A stretch of 64,000 nt of DNA from Burkholderia sp. Ax-1724 (GTDB lineage: Bacteria > Pseudomonadota > Gammaproteobacteria > Burkholderiales > Burkholderiaceae): assembly GCF_011752995.1 (NCBI RefSeq), contig NZ_VWWL01000007.1:62001-126000 (forward strand), read 5' to 3'. Below are positions 45,305 to 55,865 of this stretch, piece by piece. Position numbers and translations under genes: made by a program. Position 1 is the stretch's first letter; each line of letters opens with the position of its first letter. Below the pieces are notes generated by a model, which was not told where the DNA came from, did not search any database, and worked only from the letters and a program-made list of their open reading frames with translations.

Positions 45305-48300
45305 ATGTCCAACGAAAAAAATGGATCGACGTGGAAGAAGTGGGATTTGCACGTCCACACACCGGCGTCCATCGTTCACCACTACCCTGGCGGCGGTGCC
45401 GACGCTGCGTGGGAGGCGTTCATCTCTGATCTCGAGGCCTTGCCGCCCGAGTTCAAGGTGGTGGGCATCAACGACTACGTGTTTGTCGATGGCTACGAAA
45501 GGGTCTTGCGGGCGAAGCGGGAACACGGTCGGCTCAAGAACCTTGACCTGATTCTGCCGGTCGTTGAACTCCGGCTCGACAAGTTCGGCGGCATCGTTCA
45601 ACGGACGAAAGACGGATTCTCCGAGTCGAATTGGAGCCGAATAAACCTGCACGTTATTTTCGACGAAGTCGAGCCCGCGCTTATTCGGGATCAGTTCCTC
45701 AGCGCGATCACGCGGCACTACACGCTGACGCCGGAAGCGAGCAGCCAGGGGGCGAGATGGGGCGGTGTGATCACGCGCGAAAATCTGCGCGCGCTCGGCG
45801 AAGCCATCATTGCCGCGGCACCCGACGGCCAAAAGTCTGGTTATGACGACCCGCTGACGGAGGGCTTCAATTCGTTGAACGTCAGCATGGAGAAGGTCAA
45901 GGAGGCGCTCAACACACCATACTTCGAGCGTAGCCATTTGCTTGCCATCGGCAAAACCGAATGGGACAGCCTGCGTTGGAGCGACCACACGATCGCAGAC
46001 AAGAGAACCGTCATTAACGAGGCGGATCTCGTCTTCACTGCGGCGGAGAGCCCGGCGGCTTATGAAAAGGCGCGCAAAAGCTTGGCTGACGCGAACGTGA
46101 ATGCCTTGCTTTTGGACTGTTCGGACGCCCATTGGTTGAGCACGGAGAAGGACAAGGACCGCATCGGCAACTGCTTCACGTGGATCAAGGCGGACGCCAC
46201 ATTCGCGGGCCTGGTCCAAGCGATACGCGAGTTTTCGAACCGCGTCTATATCGGCGACAATCCGCCGAAGCGGCAACTGGTCGAACGAAACAGGACGAAA
46301 TACATTTCGTCCATTCGCGTGAAGAAGAAGCCTGGCTCTGCGTTGCGAGAACCATGGTTCGACGTGGACATGCCTCTCAACGGTGACTTGGTGGCGATCA
46401 TCGGCAACAAGGGAAGCGGCAAAAGCGCTCTGTCCGACATCATTGCGCTGGCGGGCGACACGAAAAACATGGTCGACGCGAGAAACAGGGCGGGTTTTTC
46501 GTTCTTGAACGAGCTGCGCTTTCGGAATCCCAAAGGGAAGCTGGCGCAGCACTTCACGGCCACGATTGTCTGGCGGGACGGCACGGAGTCGCCGCGACAG
46601 CTTGACGAGGACCCTTCGCCGACAAGCGTCGAGCGAGTCAAATATTTGCCGCAACTGTATCTCGAAACGCTGTGCAACGAGCTCGGCGAGGGCGGCTCAT
46701 CCACGTTCGACAGCGAGCTTCGAAAAATCATCTTCTCCCATGTCCCCGAAGAGGACCGGCTTGACCAACCATCAATGGATGCGTTGATCGACTTCAAGGT
46801 CGCGGAAATCAATGCCGCGAGGCAAGCCATCATCAAAGAGATTTCGAGGATCAATGCCGATATTCTGGCCACCGAGGATCGGATGACGGCTGAGTTCCGG
46901 ACGGGGCTGGAGAAGCAGCTTGAGGCGAAGCGCTCTGAACTGGCGGCGCTTGACGCAGGCAAACCCGTCGAGGTCGCAGACCCGGGCGCCTCACCGGAAG
47001 CGCAGCGCGAATCGGAGCAAGCGGCCGAGTTGATCCAGCAGCTCGAAGCGCAAGCGGCGGCCGTAGACAAGGAGGAGGCGGAGCTTCGCGATCGCAAGGG
47101 GGCGGCTGTCAAGCGGCAGGCGCTGGCGAAGCGAATCTCGCAAGCGGTCGACAATCACAAGAAAGCTCACGACCAGTTTCTCCAAGAGTTGGCCCCTTTG
47201 CTGGGCGAATTGGGCGCGGAAATTCGCCCCGATCAGCTTGTTTCATTGCAAATCAACCTTGCTCCCGTCAATGAAGTTGGCGCGGCGGCGGCCACGGAGA
47301 TTCTCAGCGTTGACGGGGCGCTTCTGAGCGAAGAGGCGGGCGGCCTCATCAAGCGACGCGAGACCGTCAAGGCGTCCATCGAGGCGACGAAGACGAAGCT
47401 CGGCGAGAGGCAGCGCCTGTTCATCCAATACAAGGAAGCGCTCGCAGCGTGGGAAAAGGCGAAAACCGAACTGATCGGCGGGAAGGACAAGGCAAATAGC
47501 ATTGGCTGGCTGGAAGCGGAGATCGAGAGGCTCGCCGCATTGCCGGGGCGGCTTTCTGATTTGCGCGCGAGCCGGGTCGAGAAGGCCAAGCAGGTTCATG
47601 CGTTGATCGTGGAGGCCGTCAATGAATACCGTCGGCTATACGAACCGGTTCAGTCCTTTGTTCAATCGGCGCAGCAGATGGACATGCCCCTTCCTCTCGA
47701 CTTCCAAGTTCGGATCGACGAGTCGGGTTTTCAGGAGCGCTTCTTCGCGAGCATCAATCGCCAGGCGCGAGGATCGTTTTACGGGATCGAGGACAGCGAC
47801 CAACGGATGCGGGAGCTTCTGAGCGAAGCAGACTTCTCAACGGCGGACGGCACGATCGCTTTTGCAGAAAGGCTCGACGATTTGCTTCGCCACGATCGCA
47901 GAGACGACGCAGGGCGGTCGACGAGGCTGGCCGACCAAGTTCGACGCACGGCCGGGCCAAGAGAGGTGCTCGATTACCTCTATGGACTCGACTACCTGTC
48001 GCCGCGATATTCGCTGACTTACGCGCAGCAGGAAATCGGGCAATTGTCGCCGGGGGAGCGCGGTCTCTTGCTGCTCGTCTTTTACCTGCTCGTGGACAAG
48101 GACGACATCCCCATCGTCATCGACCAGCCGGAGGAGAATCTCGACAACCAGACGATCTACAAGATCCTGGTCAAATGCATCAAAGCAGCCAAGGAACGGC
48201 GCCAAGTCATCATCGTCACCCACAATCCCAACTTGGCCGTGGTGTGCGACGCCGAGCAGATCATTTACGCGGAGTGCAACAAGACCGAGCACAGCTTCAC

Positions 48301-48409
48301 TTATGAGGCCGGGGGCATCGAGAACCCGAGGATGCTCGAAAAGGTGATTCACATCCTCGAAGGGACGAAGCCGGCGTTTAAGAACCGCAGCGACAAATAC
48401 GCTCTTTGA
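45305..48409 (+). CDS. PHP-domain AAA/SMC-like ATPase (TrlF type)
   Basis: This 1034-residue protein joins a PHP phosphoesterase domain (WDLHVHTPAS at 13-22, DCSDAHW at 281-287, both carrying metal-ligand His and Asp) to a large SMC/ABC-like ATPase. The ATPase has Walker A GNKGSGKS at 367-374, a long Glu/Lys/Ala-rich coiled coil about 490-760, signature LSPGERG, Walker B IPIVIDQPEENLDN and switch His in IIIVTHNPN. Such PHP-ATPases recur beside restriction-modification genes, and a nuclease or nucleotide-cleaving role in defence is likely. It is 252 bases after the methylase. Confidence 0.8.
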   Translation: MSNEKNGSTWKKWDLHVHTPASIVHHYPGGGADAAWEAFISDLEALPPEFKVVGINDYVFVDGYERVLRAKREHGRLKNLDLILPVVELRLDKFGGIVQRTKDGFSESNWSRINLHVIFDEVEPALIRDQFLSAITRHYTLTPEASSQGARWGGVITRENLRALGEAIIAAAPDGQKSGYDDPLTEGFNSLNVSMEKVKEALNTPYFERSHLLAIGKTEWDSLRWSDHTIADKRTVINEADLVFTAAESPAAYEKARKSLADANVNALLLDCSDAHWLSTEKDKDRIGNCFTWIKADATFAGLVQAIREFSNRVYIGDNPPKRQLVERNRTKYISSIRVKKKPGSALREPWFDVDMPLNGDLVAIIGNKGSGKSALSDIIALAGDTKNMVDARNRAGFSFLNELRFRNPKGKLAQHFTATIVWRDGTESPRQLDEDPSPTSVERVKYLPQLYLETLCNELGEGGSSTFDSELRKIIFSHVPEEDRLDQPSMDALIDFKVAEINAARQAIIKEISRINADILATEDRMTAEFRTGLEKQLEAKRSELAALDAGKPVEVADPGASPEAQRESEQAAELIQQLEAQAAAVDKEEAELRDRKGAAVKRQALAKRISQAVDNHKKAHDQFLQELAPLLGELGAEIRPDQLVSLQINLAPVNEVGAAAATEILSVDGALLSEEAGGLIKRRETVKASIEATKTKLGERQRLFIQYKEALAAWEKAKTELIGGKDKANSIGWLEAEIERLAALPGRLSDLRASRVEKAKQVHALIVEAVNEYRRLYEPVQSFVQSAQQMDMPLPLDFQVRIDESGFQERFFASINRQARGSFYGIEDSDQRMRELLSEADFSTADGTIAFAERLDDLLRHDRRDDAGRSTRLADQVRRTAGPREVLDYLYGLDYLSPRYSLTYAQQEIGQLSPGERGLLLLVFYLLVDKDDIPIVIDQPEENLDNQTIYKILVKCIKAAKERRQVIIVTHNPNLAVVCDAEQIIYAECNKTEHSFTYEAGGIENPRMLEKVIHILEGTKPAFKNRSDKYAL

Positions 48410-48500
48410 GCGTTTCGTCGGCGATGGGACCAGGCGGCTGGCTGGCACGTAGCAGGGGGCCATCGTGTTGATCGGGGCGGATATTGAACGGGGAAGAGCC

Positions 48501-48971
48501 ATGTCGCAGCGCAAGCATCAGTTGCCTCATTTTCTGGATGGCGTAGTGTCGGAACAAGTCTATTTCCGCTGGCTTGCTCGCAAGGCCGTTGCTCATGTGC
48601 GCCGGGACCGCAAGCGTTTTGCGAATGAGGCAACGGGAGCCGCTTATCGCCAGGCGATTCACGAAGCGGTTGTCGCGAGTGGCGGGCGCGACGACTACAC
48701 AGGCGAAGAGCTCGACTGGACGCTCATCAGCAAATACGCGAACGCCGAATCCCAAGAGGGCCGGCATCATTACAAAGCGGGCTTCGCGTTGTTGCCCACG
48801 GTGGACCACGTCGAGGCGTCGGCAAGCGCGGCGGCGTTCAAGGTATGCGCGTGGCGCACGAACGACGCAAAAAACGATCTGTCCGTCGATGGCTTCATCG
48901 CTTTGTGCGCACGGGTTCTGATTCACGCCGGGTATCGCGTTGAGCCTCCCGAGCAGGAGCGCGCGGCGTAG
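48501..48971 (+). CDS. HNH-like protein lacking zinc cysteines
   Basis: This 156-residue protein ends in a region with HNH-nuclease logic: DYTGEELDW near 65-73, LPTVDHV with Asp102-His103, then AWRTNDAKNDLSVDGF with Asn121 and Asn125. The Cys pairs of many HNH proteins are absent. The ATG at 48501 has GGGGAAGAG upstream. It follows the PHP-ATPase gene by 91 bases and may be the DNA-cutting subunit of the cassette. It could also be a nuclease-fold regulator without activity. Confidence 0.6.
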   Translation: MSQRKHQLPHFLDGVVSEQVYFRWLARKAVAHVRRDRKRFANEATGAAYRQAIHEAVVASGGRDDYTGEELDWTLISKYANAESQEGRHHYKAGFALLPTVDHVEASASAAAFKVCAWRTNDAKNDLSVDGFIALCARVLIHAGYRVEPPEQERAA

Positions 48972-49080
48972 CGTTCACGCGGTATCAAACACAACCAGGG
49001 CGACTCCCTTTGGGCGCGCTCGCTCGGTTTCCCTGCTAGCATTTGTCCATAAACATCAAAATCCTTTCACGGGGGATCGC

Positions 49081-49491
49081 ATGTCGAAAGTGTTCAGGGA
49101 AGCGCTTAAAGGTCAGCCGATCCAAGGGGACTCGTCAGGGGCGGCGCCAGCCACATACAGAAAAGTTGTGAACGGACTGTCCAGGGCGCTGGATCGTGAG
49201 CCTGTGCACACTCGCCGGCCAAGCCAAGACTTCGAGTTGCTGCTCGACGAGATTCCCGATGCGATGAAGGCGAAGGCGCTCGAATGGTATGAGCGCGGGA
49301 TTAAGAGAGGGCTTGCGCGGGCCACGGACCTCATGGGCAGTGGAAAGATCACGGTTGAAGATGGCGTGGTGTATGCGCCCTCCGAGATCCAGGTGAATGT
49401 GCGGACAAAATTTCGCGGCGAAGAGTGGGAGTCGCGAGAATTCATCGTTGACACGACGGACATCGGTTTCGACAACGCCTCGGGTGATTGA
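49081..49491 (+). CDS. small protein of unknown function, end of the defence cassette
   Basis: This 136-residue protein starts at an ATG behind ACGGGGGAT. It is charged and mostly helical in the first 90 residues (DFELLLDEIPDAMKAKALEWYERGIKRGLARATDLM), followed by strands (YAPSEIQVNVRTKFRG, REFIVDTTDIGFD). I know no family. It lies 109 bases after the HNH-like gene on the same strand and has its own spacer, so it may be separately transcribed. Confidence 0.55.
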   Translation: MSKVFREALKGQPIQGDSSGAAPATYRKVVNGLSRALDREPVHTRRPSQDFELLLDEIPDAMKAKALEWYERGIKRGLARATDLMGSGKITVEDGVVYAPSEIQVNVRTKFRGEEWESREFIVDTTDIGFDNASGD

Positions 49492-49681
49492 GCTTGTTGG
49501 CGCGAGTCTTTGGCGCGCCTTGGCCTGATGAGCGCAAGAGCGGAACGCGGGGCGAGGGCTGTTTTGTTGACTCGTCGCCGTTTTTGATCTCAATTTTTTC
49601 TTATACACCTGACGCACCCTTCGGTGCCACATTCGTTGCACGCTTTTCAAGCGCGCAAAAAAGCGCTCAGGGCGCCCAGCT

Positions 49682-50473
49682 TCACGCTTCAAACGAGGCG
49701 ATCATTTCGCCAATTTTTCCCTCGGCCTGGACTGAATGAACGCGAACAAGCCATGCTTCCACGGGGCGCGGTTCGCACAAAAAGCAAACCGGGTTGATCG
49801 CGCTGACGCTCGCCAACGCGCTGCGCGAGTCGACCAAATCCATTCGCGCGAGAGAGATCGGCGAGGCCAGATTTCGGACGTGCTCGCCGTCGATTGCCAG
49901 CAGCCGGCACGAGAAATCGACGGACAACCGCCCGCGAGAAACTTTCCTTGCGGCCGACCATTCGGCGCGAACCAACGCCGACTTCAGGATTTGGCGGCCG
50001 GCGCGTCGTGCTTCGGCGCTGAGCCAATCTCCGATCGAAAGCGGCTCGGCACGATCCTCGCCGTCGTCAACATCAAGATCGGATTCGTCATTGGCTTGCG
50101 CGGCGTCGGCAAGCCGATGCAGTCGTCTGGCTCCGGCCGCCGCTTCTTCGAGGAGGGGGCGCGTCGCCGCGAGCCTGTCGGCCACCAGCGTCAGTTTGTT
50201 GTCGAGCAACGCCGTCGCCGCGGCGAGGCCGGCGTCAAGTCGGTTAAGCGAGGCGGCGATGTCCGAAGCGCCGAACGCTTCTTCTTCCTCACGTCCGCGA
50301 GAAATCAGCCAGGCATGGGCGATGTCGAGCGCTCTGTCGATGGCGTCGGTCGGTGTCGCCTCCGGAGGCAACTCGCGCGCGAGGGCGATCAATCGCGCCT
50401 TCCTGCGCTGAGTCAGGCGAACGCCAACGTGGCTTCGTTTCCATTCCGGTCCGTCAAACGCGGCGAAGGCCAT
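49682..50473 (-). CDS. relaxosome-accessory-like protein
   Basis: This 263-residue protein starts at 50473 behind a GAGGAG site and lies 125 bases downstream of the MobF relaxase gene. The N-terminal segment VGVRLTQRRKARLIALARELP followed by TPTDAIDRALDIAHAWL resembles a ribbon-helix-helix DNA-binding unit, as in MobC-type relaxosome proteins. The middle is a long Ala/Leu/Arg helix with an acidic patch (ANDESDLDVDDGEDRAEP). The function is inferred from position only. Confidence 0.45.
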   Translation of the reverse strand: MAFAAFDGPEWKRSHVGVRLTQRRKARLIALARELPPEATPTDAIDRALDIAHAWLISRGREEEEAFGASDIAASLNRLDAGLAAATALLDNKLTLVADRLAATRPLLEEAAAGARRLHRLADAAQANDESDLDVDDGEDRAEPLSIGDWLSAEARRAGRQILKSALVRAEWSAARKVSRGRLSVDFSCRLLAIDGEHVRNLASPISLARMDLVDSRSALASVSAINPVCFLCEPRPVEAWLVRVHSVQAEGKIGEMIASFEA

Positions 50474-50598
50474 ATTCTTTTTCTCCTCTGTTTCCGAGAG
50501 TTGCCCGATCAAAAATTTGGCTGTCTGCGCTTGCGCTGACGCTGCGATTGGTCCGGCTTGGCCGCGAAGGCGAGATCGCCAGAGGGGCGGCATCGCGT

Positions 50599-53500
50599 TT
50601 ATCGGCGCGGCTCTTGTCGCATTGCGATGGTTTGCTTGCCAATCGAGAGAGCCTCGCAAAAGGCCGTGGCGGCGCGCCGATCGCTTTCGCTGACTTTCTC
50701 TCGTTGGGCGCCGCGCTGGCCCCGCCTGCTTTTTGAAGCCGAAGGACGCGCGTCGCGGCTAGCGCCTGCGGAGGCTTTTGCCTGTTCGGCGCGCGTCGGG
50801 TTTGTGGCGTGATTTGCCGGCTCGCGGCCGTTCGCGTCTCGATAGTCGAGAGTTGTGCCTTTGGCGTGGCTGCGGCTCATGCCGCGCGCGAGCGCCTCGA
50901 TTTGCTGCTCGCGCGTCAACTGCTCGCGGTTGGCGAGGTGAGACTCCGGATCGGCCGCGCCGATCATCGAGGCATCGACGAAGATTGTCGTCGCGAAGCG
51001 AGAGCGGCTCGCGGCGACGTAGATCCATTCGCGATCCGCCATCGGGCTCGCCAGCGCATACGCCGCGTCATAGGTCTTGCTCTGGATTTTGTGATTGGTC
51101 AGGCAGTAGCCAAGATCGAAGCACGCAAAAGACGCCGGGACGACGACCCGACGATCGCCATGCAGATTTGGAGCGTCGAGCTCGACGACAAGCGAGAAAT
51201 CTCCGCGAACCTTGTCGATCTTCTTGACTGTGCCGGCAACGCCGTTCGCGACGCCGATCTCCCGGTCATTTTGCGTGAAAACGATTCGGTCGCCCGCGGC
51301 GAAGCGCTTGGTTTCCGTCGCGCCGTCTCGATGGCGAATCATGATTTCCGCCCCGGCGTGATCGAGCACCGCGCTGGCGTCGACCAAACGCTCGCGCGCT
51401 CGTCGATTGAGCTCCGCGACTTCGGCGCGAGTGCCGGCGATCATTGCTTTCGACGCTAGCGGAGTTTTGTCCGCGCTCCATGCGTCGACCATCGCGGCCC
51501 AGGCGGACTCCTGGCCCTCCAAGAGCATGAGGCGCCCGCGAGAGTCGATTAGCCTAAGCGCGGGCAGCGCCTCGCCCATGGCGAGCTGCTCGACAGCCAA
51601 GCGCAGCCACTCGTGGTCATACTTCGCGCGCCACCGTTCGAACGCCGCGCGCAATTTCTTGCTGCCCTGACAGATCGCCTCGGCGGCGGCAAGACGTTCG
51701 CTCTCGGGCAGTTCGCGAACGGCTGTGGCTTGCTGTGGCGTTATCCCCGCGCCTCGCTCGGCTTGCCTGTCGAGCCAGTCAAGAAGGGGGCCGAAGTCCG
51801 TGCGTTGTCGCTGAATGGCGGAGATTTCCGCCGCGCCGTGAATGTTGACCAGAGCGCGGAAAATTCCGCCCGCGGCGATTGGCTGCAACTGCTTCGAGTC
51901 GCCGACACTGACGAATTTAGCCCCGGCCGCGATGGCGGCGTCTTGAAGCATCGCGAATTCGCGAGAGCCGACCATTCCCGCTTCATCGAGCAACAAAACG
52001 GAGCGCTCGCTGAGCTTTGCTCGGCCGTTGCGCAGAGCGAGGAGCAAACTCGCGATCGTGCGCGACTCGATGCCCGTTTCGCGGGCCAGGTTTTGCGCTG
52101 CGGCTGCCGATTGCGCGCATCCGACCAGCTTGAATCCCGCCTCGACGTAGGCTTCGCCGAGGGCTTTTAGAAGCGTGGTTTTTCCAGCGCCTGCCCACCC
52201 TTCGACAAAGGCGTGGTCGCCCGTTCGAGAGGCGACGTGAAGAGCGGCGGCGCGCTGCTGAGCGAGCGAGACAGGAGCGTTGAGCCTCGCGCTAAGCTCA
52301 CGTTCCAAAGCGTCAAAGCGAGCCTCGACAAGACGCTCGTCGATTTGATGCCGCGTGTTGTCCGCGCCGCGACGAACGCGATCGGTCGCGAGCGTTTCGA
52401 GCTCCTGGGTTGCGCGGGAAGTGAAGACCGGAGTGTTTTGCTCGGTCGCGCCGAGCGCGACAACCTGGTCCGTTTGAAGAAAACTGCCAAGCTCCGCAAG
52501 ACATTCGGCCGACGACCATCGCCCCATCGCCATCGCGCAAATGTGGGCAAGGGCCTCTTGTGGCGTGAAGCAAGATTGGCTGGACGTCAGCTCGTCGAGA
52601 AGCTCGCCGTGATCGAGCATGAACGGTTGCTGCGACGAAAGCGAGTCGGCGGAAAGCTCCGCGGTTGGATCGATCCGCGGGGACGCCCGCATTCTTGCCA
52701 CGGCTGACGCGTCGAGGCCCACGCTCGCGGCTTGCTCTTTGAAGAGCGCGAGCAGCTCGGGCAAGGGAGGCTCGGCTTTCCCAGCGCGCGTGTTGAGCGC
52801 CGCGACGCTTTTCGCCGCCGCGCCATGGTTTCCCGCGGCATGCTTGTCGAGGTGTTCGCGAATTTGCCGGCTGCGCGTCGAGAGCGCCTCGCGCTGCGCG
52901 TCGGAAATGCCGGCAAGATTGAAATACGGCCCGTCAGCCACCACGGCGAAGCCAAGCTCGCGCATGCGCCACGCCAGCTCCGCGCGAAACATCGCGCCCG
53001 TGGCGAGCTTGCGCTCAAATTGCGGGCGCAGTTCGAGCGCGCTCCATTCTTTCGAATTCTGACGTTTTCCTACGTTCAGCAGTGGAGCTGCGGATCGAGC
53101 GATCGGCTGGCAAAGTGGGTGTGGCACGCGGCTAGCGTCGCGTCCGCCTCGCGCTGCACGCGTCCGCCTTTCTCGTGTCGAGTGAGCGCCCCCGATTCGG
53201 CGTAGCGCAGAGCGGCGCGGGCGGCCTCTTGCAAGCACGCGATGATTTCTCGCTGCGTCTTCGCGTCAGCCGCGGCGAACGCGGCCGACACGTCCTTCGG
53301 GGCAGAGAGAGTCATGTCCAAGCCCATGACATGACGGTCGCCCGCGCCTTGGACCAGGGGCTCGCCCGTGAGCGGGTGGAAGCCGTGGGCCAGGCGCTCG
53401 ACGTGCTCCGGCTCGGGAGTGTCGCCGAGGCCGAGCAGCCGCGCGCCGTCGCCCGCCCAGAACGGGGCGGGCTGGCCGAGCGAGCTGCGGAGATACTCGA

Positions 53501-53615
53501 CGAAGTCGCTGCGCTCGCGCGTTGAGGGGCTCCGGATATAGAAAAGGTAGCCGTCGCCGCTCTTTGCGCTGCGCTTCTGATTCTTCGCCGAGTTGATTTT
53601 CGTGAGGGAAAGCAT
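50599..53615 (-). pseudogene. MobF-family (TrwC/TraI) relaxase, broken at the HUH motif
   Basis: The first part (53615 to 53076, 179 codons) has the MobF relaxase domain: start MLSLTKINSAK, a GYLFY tyrosine, MGLDMTLSAPKDVS and THFASRSLDPQLHC. The frame stops one residue short of the second His of the HUH motif (expected LHxH). Homology resumes in another frame from LNVGKRQNSKEW and continues as the TraI-type helicase (Walker A GWAGAGKTT, LLLDEAGM, LTNHKIQSKT) to 50599. About 13 bases including the final histidine codon seem to be missing near 53079. The relaxase is probably inactive. Confidence 0.8.
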
Positions 53616-53642
53616 TCGGTCGATCGAGCCTCTGATCGAACG

Positions 53643-54134
53643 TCAACGAGGGCGAGGGCGCCGTTTTGTTTCCCGCGCCCCGGAGGCCGCGGTTTGGCTC
53701 GCCTTGGCGCCGTGGCCGCTGGCGGCGTGTTTGGCTGTCACCCTCGCCAAAACCCGCGCGATGATCTCATCGCGCGCTTCGCTGTTCTGCCGAGCCTGCT
53801 CGATGGATTCAGGGGACTCCTCGTCCGCTTGGCGTCGGACCTTCGGCGACGGTTGCTCTTGTGAGCTATACCACTCGGCGAGGTCGTCCAGGCGCACGGC
53901 GGGCATCGAGCAAAGCATGCGATGCGGAAGAAAGAAGCGGCCTTCGCGCATCGCCGTGTAAATCGTCGGCGCGGCGATGCCAAGGATCTTTGACAACTGC
54001 GCCACGCGGACAAACGCCGACTCGATTCGGTATTGTTGCGCGAGGGACTTCTTGGCCTCATCGGCCGTCATCCTTCTTTTCATCCGCTCCATGGGCGCTG
54101 CGGCTTGCTCGTCTGCTTCGACCTTTCGCTCCAT
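53643..54134 (-). CDS. HTH DNA-binding protein, excisionase-like
   Basis: This 163-residue protein has a helix-turn-helix with MerR/AlpA-like wording near residues 42-90: VAQLSKILGIAAPTIYTAMREGRF, then RLDDLAEWYSS. The rest is charged and probably disordered, with a basic C-terminus (RETKRRPRPR). GGAGGG precedes the ATG. It is upstream of the relaxase gene on the same strand (27-base gap) and divergent from the integrase, the usual place for an excisionase or transfer regulator. Confidence 0.6.
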   Translation of the reverse strand: MERKVEADEQAAAPMERMKRRMTADEAKKSLAQQYRIESAFVRVAQLSKILGIAAPTIYTAMREGRFFLPHRMLCSMPAVRLDDLAEWYSSQEQPSPKVRRQADEESPESIEQARQNSEARDEIIARVLARVTAKHAASGHGAKASQTAASGARETKRRPRPR

Positions 54135-54670
54135 TTGCCCTCCGAGGACACGCTAAACCCCCATATCCTCCGCCGGAGCGGCGTTCGATGGTTTGCTTCC
54201 CCGTTCGCCGACCGCCGGCAGTTTCGAGCGCGCGCGGATCGAGACTCGCCTCGAAGCCCAAGGCCCCTTTTCTCATCATTTATTGAACCGTTCGTCGGCA
54301 GCTAATAACTGTTTTTGCTGCAATGGCAAGTCGCAGCAAAGGCTTTTGAGGCCAATTTTTGGGGTCTTTTTCAGACTAAAGGTTTGTAGCCTTTCGATTC
54401 CAATTCAAATTCGACTATAAAGAGGCGGGTTTAAGTATTAGATACCAAAAAACCCACTGGCGTTCAGCAACGCGCCATACGGTTCGATGTTGATTTAGCA
54501 ATTCCAAGCTATTGCGCACAAAGACTTTTTTCGAGAGTAAACGGTCGGCGCCAAACGCTGCTGCAATTTTCAATTCACAAAGATTTGCAGCATCGCGTGA
54601 GGCGTCCTGAATCCCCCTTTTTTTAGAGGATTGTCGAGGGGGCATTTCATCCACAAAGGGAGACCAAACC
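54135..54670. other. divergent region between the HTH gene and the integrase
   Basis: These 536 bases hold no gene I can support. They are AT-richer than the rest of the element, with short inverted repeats such as AATCC...GGATT near 54611-54633. The region may contain the element's attachment or transfer origin and the integrase promoter. No att core could be matched to the left-end candidate. Confidence 0.4.
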
Positions 54671-55744
54671 ATGCTTAGCCTTTCAAAGAGAGTCAAAAAA
54701 AACGGTCAATGCCAATGGCAGGCGACCATTCGTGTTCCAGGCCAAAAGACCGTCAGCAAAACCTTCGGAACGTGGCAGGCGGCTCGTGATTTCGGCGAGG
54801 GCGTCGACCACGAACTGCGAGCGCTCGTCGCGAAGGCGGCCGAGCCTGCCCTGCCCCCGGATTTGCTGGCCGAGGACCTCGGCGATATCGTCGCCGAGTT
54901 CGCGAAAAGCAAGTGGGCGAGCAAGCGCCACCCGGGGTTCGCGCCCACTGTCGCCAAGCATGTGTCCGGCCACAAAGTCGGGGACGTTCGGCTGCGCTGG
55001 ATCGACGAATACATCAACAAAATGCGGGAATTGCCGTCGAAACGCGGCGCCCCGTTTTCCCACAACAGCATCTTTTCCCACTTGTGCTTGATGTCGCTGG
55101 CGATCAGTTGGCGCGCCGCGCAGCTTGACGTCCAGCCTCCGGTGTTTCCTCACTTCTCGCAACTCTTTCCCGAAGGCTACGACATTCCCCGCCATCGCCG
55201 GCTGGCTCCGAAGGAGGAGCGCGCGCTCATCCAGCATCTCTGCCGCCAGAGAAACGAAGAAGGGCGCTTTTTGTGCCTGCTTGTGTTGCTGGCGATCGAG
55301 ACGGCTGCGCGCCTGCAAGAGTTGATGTTCGCCAAATGGGACGAGTTCCATTTCTTCAAGGACAAGGAAGGGAAAGACAAGGGGGTTTGGCTGATGCCCG
55401 CTGGACACACCAAGACCAAAAAGAGTCGCGAGGTGCCGCTGAGCGAAAAAGCGCGACGAATTTTGCGCGTGCTCCGGAGATTGCAGCCAGATGGCGCTCA
55501 GCCGATGTTCGTCGCGCTAGGGAACCCGAACCACGTCTCCCAACGCTTTGCTGTCCATTCCAGGCGGGCGGGACTTGTCGACTTCCGCTTCCATGACCTG
55601 CGCCACGAAGGCGCGACGCGATTGTTGCTTCTTAACCCAGACAAACCATACAAGGTGATGCGCGCGGTCGGCCACTCGGACATGTCGACGTTCAACGGAT
55701 ACGTCAATTTCGGACGCGAAGACTTGCTTGATCTCGTCGATTGA
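54671..55744 (+). CDS. int: tyrosine recombinase (integrase)
   Basis: This 357-residue integrase has a C-terminal catalytic domain with Arg214 (TAARLQEL), a lysine in the TKTKKSREVPL hairpin (about 248-251), His308 and Arg311 (HDLRHEGAT), His335 (VGHSDMST) and the nucleophile Tyr344 (FNGYVNFG). The N-terminal part has the AP2/SAM-like arm-binding region (WQATIRVPGQKTVSKTFGTWQAAR). It catalyses insertion and excision of the element. AAAGGGAG precedes the start. Confidence 0.9.
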   Translation: MLSLSKRVKKNGQCQWQATIRVPGQKTVSKTFGTWQAARDFGEGVDHELRALVAKAAEPALPPDLLAEDLGDIVAEFAKSKWASKRHPGFAPTVAKHVSGHKVGDVRLRWIDEYINKMRELPSKRGAPFSHNSIFSHLCLMSLAISWRAAQLDVQPPVFPHFSQLFPEGYDIPRHRRLAPKEERALIQHLCRQRNEEGRFLCLLVLLAIETAARLQELMFAKWDEFHFFKDKEGKDKGVWLMPAGHTKTKKSREVPLSEKARRILRVLRRLQPDGAQPMFVALGNPNHVSQRFAVHSRRAGLVDFRFHDLRHEGATRLLLLNPDKPYKVMRAVGHSDMSTFNGYVNFGREDLLDLVD

Positions 55745-55865
55745 CGCGCAAGCGAACCGCGAATGGCGATGGCTGCGAGGCCGTCGCCATTTTTGCGCGC
55801 GGGCGTCTTTCCCAACGGTCCCGTGTGGTCGGGTCGGCGACGGTCGTAAGTCGGAGACAAACGAA

